DNA of 64,000 bases from Filibacter tadaridae (GTDB lineage: Bacteria > Bacillota > Bacilli > Bacillales_A > Planococcaceae): assembly GCF_900609045.1 (NCBI RefSeq), contig NZ_UXAV01000042.1, forward strand, positions 496,001 to 560,000, in the 5' to 3' direction. Shown piece after piece: positions 1 to 13,039 of the stretch (position 1 is its first letter; the number at the start of each line of letters is the position of its first letter). The notes below the pieces were generated by a model. That model was given only the letters and a program-made list of their open reading frames with translations. It did not search any database and was not told where the DNA came from. A program made the translations under genes and the position numbers.

Positions 1-1248
1 ATGTTCGGAACGCTTAATCGCGACATCCCTGGCATGGTAACGCGGCGTATCTTCCTGTTTATAGGTCGATTCATGCTCTTCATCGAGAATAATAATGCCG
101 ATATTTTGAAAAGGGGCAAATACTGCTGACCGTGCTCCTACAACAACTGACACTTCACCTCGATGAATTTTTCGCCATTCATCATATTTTTCTCCAGCTG
201 ATAGCCCGCTATGCATGACAGCAACAAGGGGACCAAAACGCTCCTTGAAACGCGCTGTCATTTGCGGTGTCAACGAAATCTCAGGCACGAGTACTATCGC
301 TTCTTTACCCTTATCTAGAACATGCTTGATAGTACGTAGATACACTTCCGTTTTACCGCTCCCGGTCACGCCATGGATGAGGAATGTCTCTGCCTTTCCA
401 CTATCCGCAGAGGCTGCCAGTTTATCGAGTGCTACTTGCTGTTCAGTTGTTGGCACTTCCGGTATTGCAACGTCTTTTAACATCGGCGCATCCGGCTCAC
501 GATACATTTCAGCAAATTCTTCAACCGCAGCTCCTTTTTCAATGATAGCTTTCAAAACAGTCGATTGGATGCCTGTCTGTTCCATTACCGTTTTAGCGCC
601 TAACGTTTCTTCTGCATGTCGTATCATCCATTGCACTAACTCAATCTGCTTTTTTGCATTGGATTGAATGGCGCTAAGTACCTCTTGTAACTTCTCATGA
701 CTCGCTATCCGGATCATGCGGATTTTTTTCACGGCGGTATGTTGACCTACCTTCGTATCTACAGCGATAATCCCTTGTCCCACGTACTTTTTCACTGTTT
801 TCATGAGACTTGAGGAATCCACTTCCTTTAGTGGTACCCGTTTGCGGCCTGCAAGAAAATGAATGAAGTCGGCATCAAGAAGCTGTTCAGGCTCAGTAAC
901 AACGATGAACTTCTCATATTTCGCACGTAATGCAGCTGGCAACATGACTTGCAGCGCGTCAATTTCATAAGAAAGCGTATGGTTGGCTAGCCAGCGGGAT
1001 AAGTCAAGTAATTCACCGGAAATCACAGGTTCCAAATCGATTAACTCATGTATCGGTTTCAATTTTTTCGGATTAAGTGCACTTTCTTGTTTCAATCCCG
1101 TCACATAGCCAAGTACTTTCCTCGGACCGAATGGTACTTTGACCCGTGCCCCTGCTTCAATTACCGATTCAAGCGCTTCAGGGACGAGGTAATCGAATGG
1201 TCGATCAATTGGATAGGCGGATACATCTACAATAATCTCAGCGATCAT
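1..1248 (-). CDS. priA: Primosomal protein N' (PriA helicase), 3' end outside window
   Basis: Superfamily 2 DNA helicase that reloads the replisome at stalled forks. The visible 416 codons begin MIAEIIVDV, as usual for PriA, and run through the N-terminal DNA-binding region into the helicase core. Walker A (GVTGSGKTE, about residues 292-300) and the Walker B box DEEH (about 387) are both present. The zinc-binding insertion and C-terminal part lie beyond the left edge. The ATG start overlaps the end of coaBC by 11 bases, so it is the last visible gene of the gmk-rpoZ-coaBC-priA unit, the same order as in B. subtilis. Truncation is due only to the window boundary. Confidence 0.95.
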   Translation of the reverse strand, partial: MIAEIIVDVSAYPIDRPFDYLVPEALESVIEAGARVKVPFGPRKVLGYVTGLKQESALNPKKLKPIHELIDLEPVISGELLDLSRWLANHTLSYEIDALQVMLPAALRAKYEKFIVVTEPEQLLDADFIHFLAGRKRVPLKEVDSSSLMKTVKKYVGQGIIAVDTKVGQHTAVKKIRMIRIASHEKLQEVLSAIQSNAKKQIELVQWMIRHAEETLGAKTVMEQTGIQSTVLKAIIEKGAAVEEFAEMYREPDAPMLKDVAIPEVPTTEQQVALDKLAASADSGKAETFLIHGVTGSGKTEVYLRTIKHVLDKGKEAIVLVPEISLTPQMTARFKERFGPLVAVMHSGLSAGEKYDEWRKIHRGEVSVVVGARSAVFAPFQNIGIIILDEEHESTYKQEDTPRYHARDVAIKRSEH

Positions 1249-2455
1249 TTATACGTTCGCTTTCTTCTTGAATGATTGACTTCAAAAGCATAAAAGCCAG
1301 TTCTTTTTTAGGCATTGCATGAAATGGCTGATGAGTTCCATTTTTCGATAGAAGCGTCACAACATTTGTCTCTTTTCCGAATCCTGCATCTGGATCCATC
1401 ACATCATTAACAATAATATAATCCAAATTTTTCTTCTCGATTTTACCAGCACCGTACCCGACTGCATTCGTTGTTTCTGCTGCAAAACCGATAAGTAATT
1501 GATGTGTTTTCTTTTCGCCCAGCGTTTTTAATATATCCGTTGTCCGTTCAAGTTCAATTACCGAATCGCCAGTCTGTTTCTTCATTTTTTGTGGGTGAAT
1601 TTCTTTTGGACGGTAGTCAGCCACAGCGGCCGATTTGATGATGATATCAGCATCATCGAAATGCGCAAGAACTGCTTCGTACATATCAGCAGCACTTTCC
1701 ACATCGATAACTGTTAGTCCACTTGGCTTGTCTAATCCGACCGGCCCTGAAATAAGAATTGTTTCTGCACCAAGTGAAGTAGCCGCTTCGGCCATGGCGT
1801 AACCCATTTTGCCGCTTGAGAAGTTCGAAACATATCGAACAGGGTCAATTCGTTCACGCGTCGGTCCCGCAGTGACAATTACTTTTTTCCCCTCCAGCGG
1901 AAGTTGCTTAACTGAAAAGAAACGATCCATTATCAACTGGACAATTTTTTCCGGCTCTTCAAGACGCCCTTTTCCAACATACCCGCATGCAAGAAAACCT
2001 TCGGACGGTTCGATGAATCGATAGCCATCTTCATGTAATGCCGCAATATTTCGTATGACCGCTTTATTTTCATACATATGAACGTTCATTGCAGGTGCTA
2101 TCCACACTTCTGTCGTTGTAGCGAGAAGTGTTGTTGTCACCATATCGTCCGCAATGCCATTCGCAAGTTTTCCGATAACATTTGCGGTAGCTGGCGCAAC
2201 AACAATCAGATCTGCCCAATCAGCTAAATCGATGTGCGCTATAACGCGCGAATCCTTTTCATCGAATGTATCAAAGTAGACATCGTTTCGTGACATTGCT
2301 TGAAATGTTAAAGGGGTGACAAACTCCATTGCAGATTTAGTCATGATGACTCTTACTTCTGCCCCACTTTGAGCTAGCTTGCTGACGAGTGCAACGGCTT
2401 TATAGACGGCAATTCCCCCGGTTACACATAGAAGTATTTTTTTTGTCGGCAACAC
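1238..2455 (-). CDS. coaBC: Bifunctional CoaBC: PPC decarboxylase / PPC synthetase
   Basis: Makes 4'-phosphopantetheine in coenzyme A synthesis: the CoaB domain joins cysteine to 4'-phosphopantothenate using CTP, and the CoaC domain decarboxylates the product with FMN. It is 405 aa, normal for the fusion. CoaC (about 1-180) shows GGIAVYK, PAMNVHMYEN and the active-site Cys in ACGYVGKGRL. CoaB (about 190-400) shows TAGPTRERIDPVR and KKNLDYIIVND. The start is GTG, with the Shine-Dalgarno AGGAAG at 2462-2467. It overlaps priA. coaD, a later enzyme of the same pathway, is also in this window. Confidence 0.95.
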   Translation of the reverse strand: MLPTKKILLCVTGGIAVYKAVALVSKLAQSGAEVRVIMTKSAMEFVTPLTFQAMSRNDVYFDTFDEKDSRVIAHIDLADWADLIVVAPATANVIGKLANGIADDMVTTTLLATTTEVWIAPAMNVHMYENKAVIRNIAALHEDGYRFIEPSEGFLACGYVGKGRLEEPEKIVQLIMDRFFSVKQLPLEGKKVIVTAGPTRERIDPVRYVSNFSSGKMGYAMAEAATSLGAETILISGPVGLDKPSGLTVIDVESAADMYEAVLAHFDDADIIIKSAAVADYRPKEIHPQKMKKQTGDSVIELERTTDILKTLGEKKTHQLLIGFAAETTNAVGYGAGKIEKKNLDYIIVNDVMDPDAGFGKETNVVTLLSKNGTHQPFHAMPKKELAFMLLKSIIQEESERINDR

Positions 2456-2481
2456 AAAAATCTTCCTTTCTAAAATGACAA

Positions 2482-2513
2482 ACTCCCTAAGAAAAACCTA
2501 TTTCTAAGGGAGT
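2482..2513. other. Inverted repeat between rpoZ and coaBC
   Basis: Thirteen-base arms (2482-2494 and 2501-2513, one mismatch) around a 6-base loop. T-runs follow only at a distance on the plus strand (2520-2525), so it is at best a weak terminator or an RNA-processing hairpin inside the gmk-priA transcript. Confidence 0.45.
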
Positions 2514-2549
2514 ATCACGTTTTTATTATTTAATAGCCAGTTAATGATT

Positions 2550-2812
2550 CCATTGAATACCGCTTCGGCGCTTCGCGGATGCCTCCCGTGATAGGCGCCT
2601 TCGCTAGTTCCAGATAAAAGTTCTTTCCTTCAACTTTTTTAGAACTAAAGCTTAAAAAAGTTAGGCGCTGTCGCTTTTCTTTATGTCCAGCTCCAGCGCC
2701 TAGCCCCTCGAGTCGCTTCAGAACTAACGGTAAAGGCAAAGGACGCCTTTTCCGTTAGTCCCTCCAGCGCTTGTCGTGGCTACATAGGCGCTGTCGCTTT
2801 TCTTTATACTTC
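2550..2812. repeat. Intergenic repeat cluster between rpoZ and coaBC
   Basis: This 290-base gap has no credible gene. It holds one copy of a repeat starting CCATTGAATAC and ending GGATGCCTCC (2550-2589; other copies at 45089 and 63794). It also has two inverted copies of the repeat whose core reads AAGAAAAGCGA and GGCGCT (about 2660-2712 and 2785-2812; other copies near 58492-58655 and 59729). The second unit overlaps the 3' end of rpoZ. A 69-codon open frame here follows the repeat and has no recognisable protein features. Confidence 0.7.
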
Positions 2813-3028
2813 GTCTTCGTAGATGATTGAGTCGTCTGTTTTTTGTTTCGTTAGTACGCCGGCAGCGACTTCTTCAAGTGCCTTCCCTACGTTTTTGTGT
2901 GATGTGTATGAAGAAAGTGCGTGATCGTTTTGTTCTTGCATTTCACGTGCACGTTTTGAAGCGATTGTGACGAGTGTGTATTTAGAGTCAATCTTGTCTT
3001 TCAATGAATCGATTGATGGATTTAACAT
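2804..3028 (-). CDS. rpoZ: RNA polymerase omega subunit
   Basis: Small subunit that helps assembly and stability of RNA polymerase. The 74 aa product begins [13 protein letters not shown] and continues with [13 protein letters not shown], the conserved core of omega. The ATG is 3 bases after the gmk stop and has AGGGGA upstream. The gene order gmk-rpoZ-coaBC-priA is conserved in Bacillales. The 3' end adjoins a repeat cluster. Confidence 0.95.
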   Translation of the reverse strand: MLNPSIDSLKDKIDSKYTLVTIASKRAREMQEQNDHALSSYTSHKNVGKALEEVAAGVLTKQKTDDSIIYEDEV

Positions 3029-3031
3029 TGT

Positions 3032-3718
<687 letters not shown>

Positions 3719-3741
3719 TTATAAAAAAACAACTTGTTCGT

Positions 3742-3750
3742 ATTATACCA
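3742..3750 (-). promoter_or_regulatory. Extended -10 promoter for gmk-rpoZ-coaBC-priA
   Basis: On the minus strand the bases read TGGTATAAT, an extended -10 element with a perfect TATAAT, about 95 bases before gmk. No good -35 is seen, as is common with a TGn extension. On the plus strand TGCTAAAAT at 3767-3775 could similarly serve divergent rqcH. Confidence 0.6.
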
Positions 3751-3806
3751 TATTTCATTCAGAGAGTGCTAAAATGGGACAAAACGATTTGAAAGAGGAA
3801 TTACTT

Positions 3807-5498
3807 ATGGCATTTGATGGTTTATTCACAACGGCGATGGTAGAGGAGCTGCAAGTTCTGAAAAACGGACGCATTTCCAAAATTCATCAGCCGAACGCAC
3901 AGGAAGTTGTATTTCTTATTCGAGCAGACGGCAAAAACCAAAAATTATTGCTATCTATTCATCCCTCGTACTCCCGAATTCAATTGACAGAAGAAGCAAT
4001 TACCAATCCTTCCGAGCCGCCAATGTTTTGCATGGTATTGCGCAAACATTTGGAGGGCGGCACGATTACTGCGATTGAACAATATGGTATGGATCGGATT
4101 ATCATGTTGGATATTCAAGCAAAAAATGAAATCGGTGATGATATCAGTCGCAGATTGTATGTTGAAATAATGGGACGACATAGTAATCTATTGCTTGTCG
4201 ACCCAGATCGCAATCTTATAATCGATAGCATGAAACATTTACCGCCTTCTGTGAACAGTTACCGTACAGTGATGCCGGGGCAACCTTTCATACCTGCTCC
4301 GCCACAAGACAAAACCAATCCATTTTCCATGACTGAAGAGGCTTTCCTCGGACTGTACCCACAGTTGGAAAGTGTCCACGATGTTGTAGGAACATTAACC
4401 GGTTTTTCACCGATCACTGCGCGGGAACTTTTGTATCGGCTTCAAGATGTCTCTGCAGATGAATCATTTGCGGTATTTACGACATTCCTTTCCGCATTCA
4501 AAAGGGTTGGCAGCGTGCCGAACATTTCAGAGATTAATTCGAAAACCGTATTCTCTGCAACCGCACTTCATCATGCAGATAAAACAATCGTCGAATACGA
4601 CTTGCTTGGAAAACTGTTGGATAAAGTATACTTTGCCCGCGCCGAACGGGAACGCGTGAAATCGCAAGCAGCAGACCTTGAACGTTGGCTCGACAATGAA
4701 ATCGCTAAACTCAATCTGAAGATGAAAAAACTTATAAAAGAGCGCGAAGCAGCGGGCAAACTTGATACGTTCAGATTGTACGGTGAATTACTTACCGCAA
4801 ATAGCTATGCGATCCAAAAAGGCGCAAAGGAAGCAGTTGTCGACAATTATTACGAAGAAGGTACGACAGTGACGATTCCACTAGATGCACGTAAATCACC
4901 AAATGACAATGCGCAACGTTATTATTCGCGCTATGCAAAAGCGAAAACGGCATTAATCATGATTGCGGAACAGCTTGAAAAAGCGGTCGAGGATATCGCA
5001 TACTTTGAAATGGTGAAACAACAGGTACTTCAAGCTTCCCCCGAAGACATCACAGAAATACGTGAAGAACTTGCGGAATTAGGCTTTTTAAAAGCTCGAA
5101 AATCAAAAAAGAAAATCAAACCGAAAAAACCGAAACCAGAATCATATCTGTCTTCGACGGGCGTAAAGATTTCAGTAGGTAAGAATAATAAGCAAAACGA
5201 TTATTTAACATTCAAGCTTGCCGCACGAGATGAAACATGGCTTCATACAAAAGATATTCCAGGCTCACACGTCGTTATCCATGACGCGAAGCCGGATGAA
5301 GCAACTATCCAGGAAGCCGCAGTTCTCTCTGCTTATTTCAGCAAAGCACGCGGATCGTCTTCCGTACCGGTCGATTACACTCAAGTCCGGCATGTGAAAA
5401 AGCCAAACGGTTCAAAACCCGGTTTTGTTATCTATTTTGAGCAAAAGACATTACTTGTTACACCTGACGAGGATATTGTGAGAAGTTTAAAGAAATGA
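3807..5498 (+). CDS. rqcH: RqcH (NFACT family) ribosome quality-control factor
   Basis: Binds 50S subunits carrying stalled peptidyl-tRNA and directs addition of C-terminal alanine tails. 563 aa from the ATG at 3807, which has AGAGGA at 3794-3799. An upstream in-frame ATG at 3690 would give a non-homologous tail and lies before the presumed promoter. NFACT-N covers about 1-230, with the DR pair in GMDRII needed for tRNA binding; a charged coiled coil follows (about 270-400). The C-terminal NFACT-R domain has WLHTKDIPGSHVVI. Formerly yloA or fbpA. Its RQC partner YlmH is also in this window. Confidence 0.93.
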   Translation: MAFDGLFTTAMVEELQVLKNGRISKIHQPNAQEVVFLIRADGKNQKLLLSIHPSYSRIQLTEEAITNPSEPPMFCMVLRKHLEGGTITAIEQYGMDRIIMLDIQAKNEIGDDISRRLYVEIMGRHSNLLLVDPDRNLIIDSMKHLPPSVNSYRTVMPGQPFIPAPPQDKTNPFSMTEEAFLGLYPQLESVHDVVGTLTGFSPITARELLYRLQDVSADESFAVFTTFLSAFKRVGSVPNISEINSKTVFSATALHHADKTIVEYDLLGKLLDKVYFARAERERVKSQAADLERWLDNEIAKLNLKMKKLIKEREAAGKLDTFRLYGELLTANSYAIQKGAKEAVVDNYYEEGTTVTIPLDARKSPNDNAQRYYSRYAKAKTALIMIAEQLEKAVEDIAYFEMVKQQVLQASPEDITEIREELAELGFLKARKSKKKIKPKKPKPESYLSSTGVKISVGKNNKQNDYLTFKLAARDETWLHTKDIPGSHVVIHDAKPDEATIQEAAVLSAYFSKARGSSSVPVDYTQVRHVKKPNGSKPGFVIYFEQKTLLVTPDEDIVRSLKK

Positions 5499-5501
5499 AG
5501 A

Positions 5502-5542
5502 AAAGCGATTCCACCAGGATTGATTCTGTGGAATCGCTTTTT
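5502..5542 (+). terminator. Intrinsic terminator after rqcH
   Basis: A perfect 13-bp stem (5502-5514 with 5528-5540) starts 4 bases after the rqcH stop and is followed by a T-run, fitting termination of the plus-strand transcript. Confidence 0.9.
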
Positions 5543-5673
5543 AGCACATCAATATATATCGTCGGAAATTCAACGGACATTATTTTAGTATATATGGTGA
5601 CGTAAAGAGTCCTTCTAACACCGCTTGGGGTGCCTACGCTGGAGATTAAATAGAATCGTTTGTTCAACTTACC

Positions 5674-5725
5674 TAGATAAAGAAAATGATGAACTGCCAA
5701 AGCAGCCCATCATTTTCTTTATCTA
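5674..5725 (-). terminator. Terminator of the pyrimidine operon
   Basis: Perfect 18-bp inverted repeat (5674-5691 with 5708-5725); the loop itself contains CTGC/GCAG pairing. It directly abuts the pyrE stop codon. T-rich bases lie within the distal arm rather than in a clean run after it. Confidence 0.75.
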
Positions 5726-6354
5726 TTATAGTAAACCTGCTTTTAACTTGCCATGCCACTCTTGTAAGTTCCCAATCGACTGTTCGCTGATTGCACCATT
5801 TTCAGTTGCAACTTCTGTTAGCGCTCCGAAATCAGTTAGGCTATTATACGTCAGTCCCACCGATTCAAATGCGTTATCGGCACTTTGGAGCTCATATGTA
5901 AAGATTGAAACGACCCCTGTCACTTCAACGCCCTCAGAACGTAGCGCCTCGGCTGCATTTAAACTGCTTCCACCTGTTGATATCAAGTCTTCAACGATGA
6001 TTGCTTTGTCCGTATCAAGAACCTTTCCTTCAATCTGGCGGCTGCGGCCATGTCCTTTCGCTTTCGAACGGATATAGACCATCGGCAAATCAAGTATATC
6101 TGCAACCCAAGCCGCATGTGGAATACCAGCCGTTGCCGTCCCTGCGATCACTGTTGTTTCCGGATAATTTTCACGGATTAACCGCGCAAGTCCTTGTGCG
6201 ATTTGTTTCCGTCCAACTGGATCAGACATCGTCAACCGATTATCACAGTAAATCGGTGATTCGATTCCCGATGCCCACGTGAACGGGTCTTCCGGACTTA
6301 ATGCTACTGCCCCTACATTCAACAAGATTTTAGCGATTTCTTTTTTCTCACTCA

Positions 6355-6358
<4 letters not shown>
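5726..6358 (-). CDS. pyrE: Orotate phosphoribosyltransferase
   Basis: Joins orotate to PRPP to give OMP. 210 aa from the ATG at 6358, which overlaps the pyrF stop (ATGA) and has GGAGGGGG upstream; the longer open frame from 6373 would lie inside the ribosome-binding site. The PRPP loop IIVEDLISTGGS and the flexible-loop KGHGRSRQIEG are present. It is the last gene of the ten-gene pyr operon, as in B. subtilis. Confidence 0.96.
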
Positions 6359-8745
<2,387 letters not shown>

Positions 8746-8749
<4 letters not shown>

Positions 8750-11700
8750 GCAAGTACCCCCTGTTTCGTCATTTCCTCCGTCTGGAACGTCATCGATTCA
8801 ATAACACGGAGCATCGCGTCTGCTGTATCCAGGGAAGTGAAACATGGAACGCCATTTTCGACTGATTCACGTCGGATTCTGAAGCCATCACGTTCAGGCT
8901 GTTTTCCTTTTGTCAGTGTATTGATGACGACTTGTGCATCCCCTTTTTGGATGACGTCTAGCAGTGTCGGACCTTCAGAACCGATTTTATCGACCACTTT
9001 CACACGAATCCCAGCTTCTTTAAGCACTTTTGCTGTCCCTGTTGTCGCTAAAATACGATAGCCGATATTGGTAAACCGTTCAGCAATGCCGACAACTTCG
9101 TCTTTGTCTTTATCTGATACGGTCATTAAAACGGAACCATATTCTTTAATTTCCATTCCAGATGCTACGAGACCTTTGTATAGCGCTTTTTCAAGTGTTG
9201 TATCTTTCCCCATCACTTCACCTGTCGACTTCATCTCAGGTCCAAGTGTGATGTCGACACGACGAAGTTTAGCGAATGAAAACACTGGTACTTTTACATA
9301 GACACCACCTGGTGCAGGAGCAAGTCCTGTGCCATAGCCTTGATCAGTAATCGAATGACCAAGAATCGCCTTCGTTGCAATGTTCGCCATCGGTAGATTC
9401 GTAATTTTGCTTAAGAACGGTACTGTTCGGCTTGAACGCGGATTCACTTCTATGACATACACTTGGCCTTCTGAAATGACATATTGGATATTCAGTAATC
9501 CGATAATGCCTAGCCCTTTTGCAAGTCGGGTCGTATAATCTGTAATTGTGGAAATTTGACTTTCGGACAAGTTTTGCGGCGGATAAACAGCGATTGAGTC
9601 TCCTGAGTGAACACCCGCACGTTCGATATGTTCCATTATGCCCGGGATTAAGACATTCTCCCCGTCACAAATGGCGTCTACTTCAATTTCAGTACCTGTC
9701 AAATAACGATCGACGAGAACGGGATGATCCGGACTTGCCTCAACCGCGTGTTCCATATAGTAAAGTAACTCTTCTTCAAGGTAGACGATTTCCATTGCGC
9801 GACCTCCCAGTACATAAGAAGGTCGTACAAGTACGGGGTAACCAATTTGATTGGCAATGGCTACGGCTTCTGGCGCAGACACGGCCGTTTTCCCAAGTGG
9901 CTGCGGAATGCCAATCTCACGTAACGCCTTTTCAAACTTGTTGCGGTTTTCTGCACGGTCTATATCTGCAAGAGAAGTCCCCAAAATCTTAACGCCGCGC
10001 GCTTCCAATTCCTCTGCCAAATTAATCGCTGTTTGGCCGCCGAATTGGACGACAACTCCTTCTGGTTGTTCTAAATCGATAATCGCCATAACATCTTCGA
10101 TTGTTAGTGGTTCAAAATATAGTTTGTCTGAGATGGAGAAATCCGTCGAGACCGTTTCAGGATTGTTGTTAACAATAATCGCTTCGTAACCAGCTTCTTG
10201 AATCGCCCACACTGAATGCACGGTCGCATAGTCAAACTCGACACCTTGCCCGATTCGTATAGGACCTGAGCCAAGAACAACAACGCTTTTCTTATCCGAT
10301 TTCACAGACTCATTTTCATCTTCATACGTTCCATAAAAGTACGGTGTATCCGACTCGAATTCCCCTGCGCAGGTATCGACTTTTTTATAAACCGGGATAA
10401 GCCCTTGCTCTTTGCGCCAATCATAGACAGCGCGTTCATCCGTATTCCATAGCGTCGCAACAGTTACGTCCGAAAAGCCCATTCGTTTTGCCGTACGAAG
10501 TGTTTCAAAGTCGAACGGATTCGCTTGCACCACTTGTTCGTACTGCACAATCTTTTCAAACTTTCTGAGGAAAAAGACATCAATCTGACTCCACTCATTA
10601 ATGGTTGTTACACTTACTCCTCTGCGGAACGCTTCGCCGATGAAGAATAATCGTTCATCTCCGGCACGTCTAATCCGTTTCTCAATCCATTCGTCAGTCA
10701 TTTCGTTACCGTTTTTGAGTGATAATCCAAATTGACCTGTTTCAAGTGAGCGTACCGCTTTCATGATGGATTCTTCGAATGTGCGCCCCATCGCCATCAC
10801 TTCGCCTGTCGCTTTCATCTGTGTGCCGAGATTCCGTTTGGCAGACTCGAATTTGTCGAAAGGCCAGCGTGGAATTTTCGTAACGATATAATCGAGTGTC
10901 GGTTCGAAACAAGCATAGGTATTTCCCGTTACTGGATTCATCATTTCATCCAACGTTAAACCAACGGCGATTTTCGCTGCGAGTTTCGCAATCGGATAGC
11001 CTGTCGCTTTTGAAGCTAAAGCAGACGATCTACTCACACGTGGATTCACTTCGATAATGTAGTAGTTGAAACTATGCGGGTCTAAAGCGAGTTGGACGTT
11101 ACAACCGCCTTCGATTTTGAGCGCTCGGATAATTTTCAAAGAGACGTTGCGGAGCATCTGGCTTTCTCGGTCAGACATTGTCTGACACGGTGCTGCAACA
11201 ATGGAATCGCCTGTATGGATTCCAACTGCATCAACGTTTTCCATGTTACAGACAACGATGGCGTTATCTGCAGAATCCCGCATGACTTCGTATTCAATTT
11301 CCTTGTAGCCTGCAATCGATTTTTCCAATAGACATTGCGTGACAGGGCTATATTTCAGACCGCTCGCTACGATTTCTTCAAGATCTTCATCGTTGTGGCA
11401 AATACCGCCCCCTGTACCGCCCATTGTAAATGCAGGTCGTACGATTACGGGGTAGCCGATTCTTTCGATAAACGCATACGCCTCTTCAAGGTTGTGGATA
11501 ATATCACTTTCTGGAACAGGTTCGCCAAGCTCATTCATCAATGTGCGGAATAAATCTCTGTCTTCTCCTTTTTGGATTGCATCTAGCTTCGTTCCGAGGA
11601 TCTCAATTCCTAGTTCTTCCAGGATACCGGAATCATTTAGTTCAATAGCCATATTCAGTCCCGTTTGTCCACCAAGTGTAGGGAGAAGTGCATCAGGTCG

Positions 11701-11943
11701 TTCTTTACGAATGATGCGGCTCACAAATTCCAATGTCAATGGTTCGATATATACTCTGTCTGCAATTTCAGTATCCGTCATAATCGTTGCCGGATTTGAA
11801 TTGATAAGGATGACGCGGTACCCTTCTTCTTTCAATGAAAGACAGGCTTGTGTACCTGCATAGTCAAATTCCGCTGCTTGACCAATGACAATGGGTCCTG
11901 ATCCGATTACTAAAATAGTTTCAATATCTGTACGTTTAGGCAT
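8746..11943 (-). CDS. carB: Carbamoyl-phosphate synthase large subunit
   Basis: Makes carbamoyl phosphate from bicarbonate, ammonia and two ATP; the large subunit alone can use free ammonia. 1065 aa with two homologous ATP-grasp halves (about 1-545 and 546-935), each opening with a [12 protein letters not shown]-like motif, and a C-terminal MGS-like regulatory domain ([13 protein letters not shown]). No key residue appears lost. It overlaps carA by eight bases. Because the partner glutaminase looks inactive, the intact large subunit carries the functional weight. Confidence 0.97.
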
Positions 11944-13039
11944 TGAAATTCCCCTCTCCGTTGCTTGTTTTCATAAGATTTGTAAAGCGGTCGAACAGAT
12001 GCTTGGAATCTTCAGGTCCTGGCGCGCCTTCCGGATGGAATTGAACAGAAAAGGCTTTGTGGACAGTGCTCTTAATGCCTTCAACTGATTGGTCATTGAG
12101 CGCCTTATGGGTCACTTCAAGATTTGTACCTACCAGGGAAGCTTCGTCGACTGCGTAACCGTGACATTGTACAGTTAATTCAGTTCGTCCTGACGTTAGG
12201 TCTTTGACAGGAATATTGCCGCCGTTATGACCGACATGCAGTTTTACGATACTTGCTCCGTTCGCTAGGGCAAATAATTGATGGCCAAGCCCTATACCGA
12301 ATATTGGTGCTTTTCCTACTAATTCTTTAATCGTTTCTACTGCACCTTCAACATCTTCAGGGTTACCCGGTCCATTCGACAAGACAATTCCATCAGGGGA
12401 CAATGCAAGAATTTCTTTTGTTGTTGTAGTATAAGGGACAACGATTACATCACAATCCCGATTGTTCAGTTCGCGTAAAATACCATGCTTCATGCCGTAA
12501 TCGATGAGTACCACACGTTCTCCGCGCCCCGGGCTTGGATATGGTTTCTTAGTCGACACACGAGCAACAAGATCTGTTGGCAATGAAAAGGATTCAAGCT
12601 CCATCCGTTTCTCTTCAACATTCACTTCTTCATCTGCAGCGGTCAGCATTCCTTTAAGTGAACCTTTCTCCCGCAATAAACGTGTTAGTTTTCGTGTATC
12701 AATTCCTTGAATACCTGGAATACCTTTCATCGTTAACAGTTCGCAAAGTGTCATGCCGCTACGGAAATTGGAAGGTTCATCTGATAGTTCACGAACAACA
12801 ACACCGCTTGTTGTCAGTTCAATCGATTCATAATCATCGCGATTGATGCCGTAGTTTCCGATTAATGGATAAGTCATTACAATAATCTGTCCGCAAGCAG
12901 ACGGATTCGAAATGGCTTCCTGATAGCCCGTCATGCCCGTAGTAAATACTGTTTCTCCAATTGAAGCCTCATCAGATCCAAATGCAACCCCTTCAAAAAT
13001 CGTACCGTCTTCTAATATGAGCATCCGTTTTTTCATCAT
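11936..13039 (-). CDS. carA: Carbamoyl-phosphate synthase small subunit lacking the glutaminase Cys
   Basis: The family hydrolyses glutamine and channels ammonia to CarB. 367 aa from the ATG at 13039 (GGGAGG seven bases upstream, overlapping the pyrC stop); a longer frame to 13099 is pyrC shadow. The N-terminal CPSase domain begins [11 protein letters not shown]. In the class I amidotransferase domain the nucleophile elbow, normally GxCxGHQ, reads GIGLGHQ, with Gly250 (codon GGG at 12290-12292) in place of Cys. His335 and Glu337 of the triad remain (FHPEG). Neighbouring glutamine-site residues also differ from the usual family sequence: GHNGGNIP where GHRGxNHP is expected, and QCHGYAV for QNHGYAV. 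The protein is otherwise full length and in frame, so it is probably a structural subunit of an ammonia-dependent synthase. Confidence 0.93.
   Translation of the reverse strand: MMKKRMLILEDGTIFEGVAFGSDEASIGETVFTTGMTGYQEAISNPSACGQIIVMTYPLIGNYGINRDDYESIELTTSGVVVRELSDEPSNFRSGMTLCELLTMKGIPGIQGIDTRKLTRLLREKGSLKGMLTAADEEVNVEEKRMELESFSLPTDLVARVSTKKPYPSPGRGERVVLIDYGMKHGILRELNNRDCDVIVVPYTTTTKEILALSPDGIVLSNGPGNPEDVEGAVETIKELVGKAPIFGIGLGHQLFALANGASIVKLHVGHNGGNIPVKDLTSGRTELTVQCHGYAVDEASLVGTNLEVTHKALNDQSVEGIKSTVHKAFSVQFHPEGAPGPEDSKHLFDRFTNLMKTSNGEGNFNA

Noticed and set aside
2530-2739. 69-codon minus-strand frame in the rpoZ-coaBC gap
   Set aside because: It consists almost wholly of repeat sequence and has no start signals or recognisable protein features.
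12284-12300. Sequencing error as the cause of the missing CarA Cys
   Set aside because: Two base changes would be needed in one codon, the frame is undisturbed, and other conserved residues of the same site are also replaced.
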